In this document: piece by piece, positions 58,157 to 64,000 of the stretch
How the letters are laid out: the number at the start of each line of letters is the position of its first letter
Numbering within the stretch: the stretch's first letter is position 1
From: Prevotella sp.
Lineage (GTDB): Bacteria; Bacteroidota; Bacteroidia; Bacteroidales; Bacteroidaceae
Reading direction: 5' to 3'
NCBI GenBank assembly: GCA_016285245.1
Contig: JAEEQH010000001.1
Location: 62,001 to 126,000 of the forward strand
DNA: 64,000 nucleotides
Notes under the pieces: model-generated
Told to the model about the DNA's origin: nothing
Database searches by the model: none
The model's input: the letters and a program-made list of their open reading frames with translations, nothing else
Program-made: the position numbers and the translations under genes

Positions 58157-58684
58157 ATGGAAAAACAAATAATGCATGCATCTGACGAGCAGGCACAGCC
58201 ACAGCGACAAGTAGTGGAACAGCGCCCACAGGTGTTGGAGTGCGACGTGGTGCGCTTTCAGAACAACAAGGAGAAGTGGGTGGCACTGGTGGGGCTGCTC
58301 GACGGCTACCCCTACGAGATATTCACCGGCCTGCAAGACGAAGAAGAGGGCATCATGCTGCCCAAGTCGGTGAGCAAGGGGAAGATAGTGAAGCAGGTGA
58401 ATGCCGACGGCACCAAGCGCTACGACTTCCAGTTTGAGAACACACGCGGATACAAGATTACCGTAGAGGGCATCAACGAGAAGTTCAACCCCGAATACTG
58501 GAACTACGCCAAGCTCATCAGCGGCGTGCTGCGCTACGGCATGCCCATAGAGCGAGTCATCAAGCTGGTGGCCTCGCTATCGCTGCACGACGAGAGCATC
58601 AACACATGGAAGAACGGCGTGGAGCGCGCCCTGAAGAAATACCTGCCAGGACAGGCCGACATTGCCAATGACGCTGCAGAGTAG
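58157..58684 (+). CDS. Free-standing C-terminal domain of B12-dependent ribonucleotide reductase
   Basis: 175 residues from ATG 58157. After a Gln-rich start it reads RPQVLECDVVRFQNNKEKW, VALVGLLDGYPYEIFTGL, GIMLPKSVSKGKIVK, RYDFQFENTRGYKITVEG and FNPEYWNYAKLISGVLRYGM then ESINTWKNGVERALKKYLPG. I recognise this as the region C-terminal to the catalytic barrel of class II (adenosylcobalamin) ribonucleotide reductases; here it stands alone with its own promoter. None of the radical-site cysteines belong to this part. It may be a split subunit, a regulatory duplicate or a remnant. It overlaps folB by 17 bases. Confidence 0.65.
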   Translation: MEKQIMHASDEQAQPQRQVVEQRPQVLECDVVRFQNNKEKWVALVGLLDGYPYEIFTGLQDEEEGIMLPKSVSKGKIVKQVNADGTKRYDFQFENTRGYKITVEGINEKFNPEYWNYAKLISGVLRYGMPIERVIKLVASLSLHDESINTWKNGVERALKKYLPGQADIANDAAE

Positions 58685-59081
58685 TATCATCAGCATAGAA
58701 GGGCTGCGCCTGCATGCACATCACGGCGTACTGCCACAGGAGCGCCGCGTAGGTGGCGACTTCACGGTGAGCATATACGTACATTATAATATAGAGCAGG
58801 CCATGGCCACCGACCGTGTGGCCGACACGCTGAACTATGCCGAGCTGTGCAAGGTGGTGGAAGAGCAGATGGCAGTGCCGTCGAACCTGCTGGAGCATGC
58901 GGCAGGGCGCATCTGCAAGGCCGTGTTCGACCGTTTCACACAAGCCACGGCTATACGCCTGAAGCTCACCAAGCTGAACCCACCCATGGGTGCCGACTGC
59001 GCAGGAGCGAGTGTGGAAGTGGAGGTAAGTAAGGCCTTTGGTCTGTATGACAAAGCAATGATAAATGGCAAACACAACTGA
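58668..59081 (+). CDS. folB: Dihydroneopterin aldolase
   Basis: 137 residues from ATG 58668 (a TTG six bases earlier is less likely). FolB pattern: IISIEGLRLHAHHGVLPQER, GGDFTVSIYVHYNIEQAMAT, DTLNYAELCKVVEEQM, and KLTKLNPPMGADCAGASVEV with the catalytic lysine region. Splits dihydroneopterin in folate synthesis. Its start lies inside the end of the preceding gene, so the two are translationally coupled. Confidence 0.93.
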   Translation: MTLQSSIISIEGLRLHAHHGVLPQERRVGGDFTVSIYVHYNIEQAMATDRVADTLNYAELCKVVEEQMAVPSNLLEHAAGRICKAVFDRFTQATAIRLKLTKLNPPMGADCAGASVEVEVSKAFGLYDKAMINGKHN

Positions 59082-59086
59082 TTACT

Positions 59087-60325
59087 ATGCGTAGAACAAT
59101 AACTACACTGCTGAGAAACAGATGGATGATGGTGATAGCTTTAGCACTCATCGTCTGTCATTTGTCATTTACCCACGCAGCGGCACAAGAGAAGCACAAG
59201 TACACCCTGGTGATTGATGCAGGCCACGGCGGCAAGGACGGCGGTGCGTGTGCCAACGGCGCCAAGGAGAAAAACATCAACCTGAGCGTGGCACTGGCCT
59301 TCGGCAAGTTGGTGGAACAGAACTGTGCCGACGTAAAGGTGATATACACCCGCAAGACCGACGTGTTCATACCATTGCACCGCCGCGCAGAGATAGCCAA
59401 CAAAAACAAGGCCGACGTATTCATATCCATACACACCAACAGCGTGGAGAGCCGTAAGACTATTACAGGCATGGAGACCTATACCATGGGCATGCGCCGC
59501 AGCAACGAGAAGCGCAGCGCTGCCATGCGCGAGAACGAGGTCATCCTGATAGAGAGCGACTACCGCCAGCACTATGCAGGATTCGACCCGAACTCACCTG
59601 AAAGCTATATCATCTTCGACATGGTGAACGAGGCAAACATGGCACAGAGCGTGGAGCTGGCACAGCTTATACAGAAAAACGTGTGTGCCACCGCCGGCCG
59701 GCCCAACAAAGGCGTGAAGCAAGATGCCTTCCTGGTGCTACGCGAAACATCGATGCCCGCCTGCCTCATTGAGCTGGGCTACATCACCACCCCCTCGGAG
59801 GCAGCCTACCTCACCAAGCAGGCTAACGTCGATGCAATGGCACGCGGCATATACAAAGCTTTCGTGGCATACAAGAACAAGGGTGCCACATCCCCTACCC
59901 CACCCTCTACTCCCAGCACGCCCACTCCGCAAGAGCCCCCTGCCACACCTGCCGCAGCAGAGCCACCCGTCGCATCAGATGCCGCAGACACACCTGCTGC
60001 CACTGAGACCGCAGCCGCAACTGATGCCACAGATGCCGCAGTAGCTACTGCTGCACCCATCTTCAAGGTGCAAATCCTGGCCAGCGACCGCCAGCTGCGC
60101 CCCAACGACCGTCAGTTGAAAGGCCTGCAGGGTGTGGACAGCTACAAGGAAGGCGCGCTGTGGAAGTACACCATCGGCGCTTCAGCCAACTACAACGAGA
60201 TATACAAGCTGCGCAAAAGCGTGCTGCAGAAGTTTCCACAGGCATTCATCATTGCCTTCAAGAACGGAGAGCGCGTCGATGCTGCCGAAGCCCTGCAGGA
60301 GTTCAAGCGCAACCAGCGGCGATAA
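59087..60325 (+). CDS. N-acetylmuramoyl-L-alanine amidase with SPOR-like tail
   Basis: 412 residues. Signal peptide with a basic start (about 1-33). Amidase_3 domain: LVIDAGHGGKDGG (zinc ligand His47), Glu61, ISIHTNS (His116) and catalytic Glu229 in LIELGYITT. A Pro/Thr/Ala-rich linker (about 265-325) leads to a SPOR-like domain (FKVQILASDRQLRPND, LWKYTIGASANYNEIYKLRK) that would bind denuded glycan at division sites. Cleaves the amide bond between MurNAc and the stem peptide during daughter-cell separation. Confidence 0.93.
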   Translation: MRRTITTLLRNRWMMVIALALIVCHLSFTHAAAQEKHKYTLVIDAGHGGKDGGACANGAKEKNINLSVALAFGKLVEQNCADVKVIYTRKTDVFIPLHRRAEIANKNKADVFISIHTNSVESRKTITGMETYTMGMRRSNEKRSAAMRENEVILIESDYRQHYAGFDPNSPESYIIFDMVNEANMAQSVELAQLIQKNVCATAGRPNKGVKQDAFLVLRETSMPACLIELGYITTPSEAAYLTKQANVDAMARGIYKAFVAYKNKGATSPTPPSTPSTPTPQEPPATPAAAEPPVASDAADTPAATETAAATDATDAAVATAAPIFKVQILASDRQLRPNDRQLKGLQGVDSYKEGALWKYTIGASANYNEIYKLRKSVLQKFPQAFIIAFKNGERVDAAEALQEFKRNQRR

Positions 60326-60395
60326 CTACAAGCACGGATAGCACGTTTTTCACCATATAGAATAAGCAACACACGAATATAACGCATTAATAAGC

Positions 60396-61295
60396 ATGAA
60401 GATCTCTAACGAAATAAAGATTGCACTGGTGGCCATCGCAGCGGTAGTAGTGCTGTTCATAGGCCTGCATTTCCTCAAGGGCATGTCGCTGTTCTCCAGC
60501 AATGACGTCTACTATGTAGTCTTCGACGACGTAAGCGGACTCTCACCCTCCAGCCCCATCTATGCCAACGGCTATCGTGTGGGCGTTATCAAGGACATAG
60601 ACTATGACTACAGCCGCCCCGACCACATCATAGCCACAGCCGACCTCGACCCCAAGCTGCAGATGCACAAGGGAACGCGGGCCGAGATAGTGAGCGACTT
60701 TCTGGGCAACGTAAGGCTGGAGCTGCGCTTCGGCCCCGCTGAAGGCCGGCTGCTCACAGTAGGCGACACTATAGAGGGCGGCACACAAGAAGGACTGATG
60801 AGCAAGGCCGCCAACATGCTGCCGCAGATAGAGCAGATGCTGCCCAAGCTCGACTCCATACTGCAGAACATCAACCTGCTGGTGAGCGACCCGGCCCTCG
60901 CAACCACCATGCACAACGCCGAACAACTCACTGCCAGGCTCACCGCCACCTCGGCACAGCTGCACCAGCTCACTGCCCAGCTCAACCGCCACATGCCGCA
61001 GATGATGACCAAGGCCGAGGGCGTGCTGGCCAACACCGAGACACTCACAGCCAACCTCTCGCAGGTGGACATCGAAGCCACCATGCAGCGCGTAGACCAT
61101 GCACTGGCCAACGTAGAACAGCTCACCGCCAAGCTGAACAGCCCCAACGGCACCGTGGGAATGCTACTGAACGACACACAGCTCTACGACCACCTCAACG
61201 CCACCATGCGCGATGTCGACTCGCTGCTACTCGACTTCAAGAGCCATCCACGGCGCTACATCAACCTGTCTGTTTTCGGCAAAAAAGACAAGTAA
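60396..61295 (+). CDS. MlaD-type MCE-family protein
   Basis: 299 residues. An N-terminal transmembrane helix (IALVAIAAVVVLFIGLHFLK) anchors an MCE domain (about 37-115: YYVVFDDVSGLSPSSPIYAN, LRFGPAEGRLLTVGDTIEGG). A long helical tail follows (QLTARLTATSAQLHQLTAQL). MCE proteins form hexameric rings moving phospholipids between membranes with an ABC transporter. The transporter genes are not adjacent here. It follows the amidase by 70 bases, as seen in other Bacteroidales. Confidence 0.9.
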   Translation: MKISNEIKIALVAIAAVVVLFIGLHFLKGMSLFSSNDVYYVVFDDVSGLSPSSPIYANGYRVGVIKDIDYDYSRPDHIIATADLDPKLQMHKGTRAEIVSDFLGNVRLELRFGPAEGRLLTVGDTIEGGTQEGLMSKAANMLPQIEQMLPKLDSILQNINLLVSDPALATTMHNAEQLTARLTATSAQLHQLTAQLNRHMPQMMTKAEGVLANTETLTANLSQVDIEATMQRVDHALANVEQLTAKLNSPNGTVGMLLNDTQLYDHLNATMRDVDSLLLDFKSHPRRYINLSVFGKKDK

Positions 61296-61476
61296 TTTTA
61301 TTTCGTCTAAATAACAAACAGCACGTAAAGCCCGATTAGTGTCTCTGCAAATCACTGAAAGCCAAAACCTTTTAACTGTGCAAGACCTGAATCTTGCAAA
61401 AAAACGTGAAACAACATAATTTGCCAAGGAATAGAAAGTTACGGCGTTTGTAAACACAGTGGTCTTTTTCTACACA
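61296..61476. other. Gene-free spacer upstream of the dnaA promoter
   Basis: No ORF or clear DnaA box (TTATCCACA) seen. It begins with TCTAAATAACAAACAGCACG, similar to words at 17251 and 18870. Confidence 0.5.
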
Positions 61477-61508
61477 TTTGCACAGGTCATTTTTTTTTGC
61501 GACCTTTG
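61477..61508 (+). promoter_or_regulatory. Promoter of dnaA
   Basis: TTTG (61477-61480), 20 bases including a run of nine T, then GACCTTTG (61501-61508), a one-base variant of TAnnTTTG. Leader of about 85 bases. Confidence 0.6.
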
Positions 61509-61513
61509 CACTC

Positions 61514-61539
61514 CGAAAGTAAATGAAAAACCACTTTCG
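61514..61539 (+). other. Hairpin at the 5' end of the dnaA transcript
   Basis: CGAAAGT (61514-61520) pairs with ACTTTCG (61533-61539) around 12 bases. It would sit at the very start of the mRNA and might affect stability or translation. Confidence 0.5.
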
Positions 61540-61596
61540 CCTAGTGATAGTCGATAACAATCAACTTTCAGACCAGGAATAATCTAAAACGCAAGA

Positions 61597-63003
61597 ATGC
61601 AAAAGAGTCATCAGGCGCTCTGGCAACACTGCCTGCACCTCATCAAGCAGAATGTTGCTGAGCAGACATACAAGACGTGGTTCGAGCCCATTGTCTTCGA
61701 GAGCTATGACGAAAAGCTCTCGACGGTACTGGTGCAGGTTCCAAGCCCGTACATATACGAGTTCTTGGAGCAACACTACGTGCGTCTGATGGCCTGGGCA
61801 CTCAACAACAGCTTCAAGACCAACGTAAAGCTGAAGTACCGTCTTGTGGTGGACCGCGAGAACGGCAAGACACAAGAGGTGGAGGGAGAGCGCCCCGCTG
61901 AAATCGACCCCCCTGCCGGCACCCGCGCCAACCAGTCGCCCACAGTGTTCGATGGCGCCAAGTCACAGCAGCTCAACCCGCAGCTCGACCCCAATAAGAC
62001 TTTCGAGAGTTTCATCGAGGGCGACTCCAACAAGCTGCCGCGAGCCGTAGGACTGTCCATCAGCGAGCATCCGGGCAAGTCAACCTTCAACCCCTTCTTC
62101 GTGTTCGGCCCTTCCGGCTGTGGAAAGACCCACCTCATCAATGCCATCGGCGTGGAGTGCAAGCGCCGCGCCCCCAAGAGCCGCGTGCTCTACGTGTCGG
62201 CACGCCTCTTCCAGGTGCAGTACACCGATGCCGTGAGGCAGAACACCGTCAACGACTTCATCAACTTCTACCAGACCATCGATGTGCTCATCGTCGACGA
62301 CATACAGGAGTGGGTGTCATCGCCAAAGACACTCGACACCTTCTTCTTCATCTTCGACCACTTGTTCCGCCTTGGCAAGCAGATAATCCTGGCCAGCGAC
62401 CGGCCACCCGTCGACCTTGACGGTGTGAAAGAACGCCTGCTCACCCGCTTCTCCTGCGGACTCATTGCCGAGTTAGAGAAGCCCGACACGCAGCTCTGCG
62501 TAGACATACTCAACGACAAGTGCAGCCGCGACGGACTGAAGATTCCTGCTGATGTCATCCTCTACATTGCACAAACAGCCAATGGCAGCGTGCGCGACCT
62601 GCAGGGAGTGGTCAACTCGCTCATGGCCTATAGCATTGTCTACAACTCAGCCATCGACATGCATCTGGCCGAGCGCCTCATCAAGCGCGCCGTGAAGGTG
62701 GACAATGCTCCGCTCACCATCGACGAGATTCTCGACCGTGTATGCCAGCACTACGGCGTCAGCCAGCAGAATGTGTTCAGCAAGAGCCGCAAGCGCGAAT
62801 TTGTGCAAGTGCGCCAGGTGAGCATGTACCTGGCTCAGAAGTACACCAAGATGCCCGCTTCGCGCATAGGCCAGCTCATTGGCGGGCGCGACCACAGCAC
62901 CGTGCTCCACAGCTGCGCAGCAGTGGAACAGCGGCTGAAGGTAGACAAGGCTTTTGTTGACGACATCAACAGCATTGAGCAGTCGTTCAAGCTGAAACAA
63001 TAA
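61597..63003 (+). CDS. dnaA: Chromosomal replication initiator DnaA
   Basis: 468 residues. N-terminal DnaB-interaction domain (HQALWQHCLHLIKQNVAEQT, YKTWFEPIV), a linker, AAA+ domain with FNPFFVFGPSGCGKTHLINA (Walker A about 171-178), Walker B VLIVDDIQEW and sensor ILASDRPPVDLDGV, and a C-terminal DNA-binding domain with signature MPASRIGQLIGGRDHSTVLH. ATP-DnaA melts the origin by binding DnaA boxes. All motifs are intact. The origin itself is not recognised; array 2 lies directly after the gene. Confidence 0.98.
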   Translation: MQKSHQALWQHCLHLIKQNVAEQTYKTWFEPIVFESYDEKLSTVLVQVPSPYIYEFLEQHYVRLMAWALNNSFKTNVKLKYRLVVDRENGKTQEVEGERPAEIDPPAGTRANQSPTVFDGAKSQQLNPQLDPNKTFESFIEGDSNKLPRAVGLSISEHPGKSTFNPFFVFGPSGCGKTHLINAIGVECKRRAPKSRVLYVSARLFQVQYTDAVRQNTVNDFINFYQTIDVLIVDDIQEWVSSPKTLDTFFFIFDHLFRLGKQIILASDRPPVDLDGVKERLLTRFSCGLIAELEKPDTQLCVDILNDKCSRDGLKIPADVILYIAQTANGSVRDLQGVVNSLMAYSIVYNSAIDMHLAERLIKRAVKVDNAPLTIDEILDRVCQHYGVSQQNVFSKSRKREFVQVRQVSMYLAQKYTKMPASRIGQLIGGRDHSTVLHSCAAVEQRLKVDKAFVDDINSIEQSFKLKQ

Positions 63004-63013
63004 CGCCCCCCGT

Positions 63014-63027
63014 CTGCAACGTTGCAG
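63014..63027. repeat. 14-bp palindrome after dnaA
   Basis: CTGCAACGTTGCAG, a perfect palindrome 10 bases after the dnaA stop. It lacks a T-run, so its role as terminator is doubtful. Confidence 0.6.
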
Positions 63028-63030
63028 GCA

Positions 63031-63655
63031 AGACAACAGTGGACTTACCTAGCTACGCCGCAACTGATACTATTAGCAGAGGACAACAGCGGACTACAAC
63101 GGACTTATGTGCCACATTGTAAGTCCGCTGCAAATTATTAGTCCGTGGTTATCCGCTGCAAAATATTAGTCCGTTGTTGTCCGCTGCATAATAATAGTCC
63201 GCTGTAGTCCGCTGCAAAATATTAGTCCGCTGTTGTCCGCTGCATAATAATAGTCCGCTGTAGTCCGCTGCAAATTATTAGTCCGCTGTTGTCCGCTGCA
63301 TTATAATAGTCCGTTGTTGTCCGCTGCAAAATATCTGTCCGCTGTTGTCCGATGCATAATAATAGTCCGCTGTTGTCCGATGCATAATAATAGCCCGCTG
63401 TTGTCCGCTGCAAAATAATAGTCCGCTGTTGTCCGATGCAAAATATCAGTCCGCTGTTGTCCGCTGCAAAATAATAGTCCGCTGTTGTCCGATGCAAAAT
63501 ATCAGTCCGCTGTTGTCCGCTGCATTATAATAGTCCGCTGTTGTCCGATGCATTATAATAGTCCCCTGTTGTCCGATGCAAAATAATAGTCCGCTGCAAA
63601 AATCAGTCCGTTGTTATCCGCTGCAAAAAGAGTCCGTGGTTGTCCGCGTCCTGAA
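63031..63655 (+). repeat. 28-bp tandem-repeat array 2
   Basis: From 63141 to 63588 there are sixteen consecutive units of exactly 28 bases, with no insertions or deletions, flanked by shortened copies at 63123-63140 and 63589-63655. The core is GTCCGCTGTTGTCCGCTGCA followed by an 8-base AT-only linker such as TAATAATA or AAATATCA. The core is a direct doubling of GTCCGCTG at 10-base spacing. Inverted copies lie just upstream (GAGGACAACAGCGGAC at about 63079). Variation is mostly CGCTGC versus CGATGC. Confidence 0.95.
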
Positions 63656-63682
63656 TAAATACCAGCTTTTTTTGCAGAAAAA

Positions 63683-63714
63683 TTTGGTTATTATACCAAA
63701 TCTTTATACCTTTG
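63683..63714 (+). promoter_or_regulatory. Promoter of the riboswitch transcript, with overlapping palindrome
   Basis: TTTGG (63683-63687), exactly 19 bases, TACCTTTG (63707-63714). The inverted repeat ATTTGGT...ACCAAAT (63682-63701) covers the -33 box and spacer and may be an operator. Confidence 0.75.
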
Positions 63715-63719
63715 CACCC

Positions 63720-63933
63720 GCAACAGGAAACTGGAGCCTACAGATGGCTGCAGTGCAAGGGAACCGGGTGAGAATCCCGGACAGTACCTGCTGCTGTAAT
63801 CCTCGTTTAAGAGGTTTGCCTGTATAACGCCACTGAGCAGCCCGCCTTCTCCCCATCCACACGATGTGGAGGAGCGAGGGTGGAACTCGGGAAGGCAAGG
63901 CAGACTGGGGAGAGTCAGAATACCTGCCGTTGC
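63720..63933 (+). ncRNA. Cobalamin (AdoCbl) riboswitch
   Basis: Shows the class signature in order: AGGGAACCGGGTGAGAATCC, CGGACAGTACCTGCTGCTGT, CGCCACTG, GGGAAGGCAAGGCAGACT, and GAGTCAGAATACCTGCC (B12 box region). P1 forms from GCAAC (63720-63724) and GTTGC (63929-63933). It should shut off the downstream gene when adenosylcobalamin is abundant. Confidence 0.93.
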
Positions 63934-63986
63934 AAGGCTGAAAAACGCGCCGCTCAGGAGCAAGCGGAGGCGTAAGAAGTAAAAGA

Positions 63987-64000
63987 ATGACGAAGTCGAA
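63987..64000 (+). CDS. Start of the riboswitch-controlled gene (cut by window edge)
   Basis: ATG ACG AAG TCG AA, preceded by GGAGG 21 bases before. Only MTKS is readable. Genes behind cobalamin riboswitches in this phylum are usually B12 transporters or B12-dependent or B12-independent isoenzymes such as ribonucleotide reductase; identity cannot be decided here. Confidence 0.5.

Noticed and set aside
61296..61596. Origin of replication upstream of dnaA
   Set aside because: No cluster of recognisable DnaA boxes or AT-rich unwinding element was found; only a promoter and a small hairpin.
63222..63497. 91-residue minus-strand ORF in array 2
   Set aside because: Same reason: the 28-base unit read in three rotating frames lacks stops.
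63123..63655. CRISPR array after dnaA
   Set aside because: The full 28-base unit is repeated with no spacers of independent sequence.

Overview
The window looks like chromosomal DNA of a Prevotella-like member of the Bacteroidales. The grounds are: promoters of the Bacteroidetes type (TTTG, 19 bp, TAnnTTTG) before many genes; lipoproteins and TonB-dependent receptors; GH51 and GH97 glycosidases; C-terminal tails of the type 'DLQGRR...G-Y-I...K-V-K' on large secreted proteins; and the gene order rpsU - recombinase - hpf - tRNAs - tuf - tRNA-Trp - secE - nusG - rplKAJL - rpoBC. Genus is an inference; no rRNA gene is present.

Layout. 1-3.3 kb (minus strand): a probable operon of secreted proteins (GH51 arabinofuranosidase, BACON-type lipoprotein, a short exported peptide, and the first bases of another exported protein). 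3.4-7.1 kb: a broken STAS (anti-anti-sigma) gene facing two overlapping dCache-HAMP sensor genes, one a complete histidine kinase and one without a kinase domain. 7.1-10.2 kb: tRNA-Arg, tatA-tatC and a GH97 glycosidase. 10.2-14.2 kb: a TPP riboswitch, a thiamine TonB-dependent receptor, PnuT and ComF. 14.2-19 kb: accessory DNA with a long perfect inverted repeat, an acid phosphatase, an AbiE-type toxin-antitoxin pair and two small exported proteins. 19-22.2 kb: pyrE (its end altered by a MITE-like repeat), a SRPBCC protein, argH and a Cys4 lipoprotein. 22.3-32.9 kb: a surface locus with BspA-type proteins of 1062 and 2305 residues and a small lipoprotein. 33-37.4 kb: tRNA-Leu, a TPR lipoprotein, a thioredoxin-fold lipoprotein without cysteines, and ComM. 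37.7-42.6 kb: a Cys/His-rich membrane protein, a ZnuD-like receptor, a PafA-like phosphatase and a HAD hydrolase. 42.7-57.6 kb: the translation and transcription block. 57.6-64 kb: two tandem-repeat arrays in the same orientation flanking a free-standing C-terminal domain of B12-dependent ribonucleotide reductase, folB, an amidase, an MCE protein and dnaA. The window ends in a cobalamin riboswitch and the first codons of the gene it controls.

Together this is a core-genome segment interrupted by accessory pieces. The most unusual signals are the seven-unit 9-bp CTAG-phased array in the rplL-rpoB gap, the exact 28-bp repeat array behind dnaA, the isolated ribonucleotide reductase domain, the decayed STAS gene, and the giant cell-surface protein with a cysteine-containing helical core. 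No wholly new enzymatic system could be proven from sequence alone.
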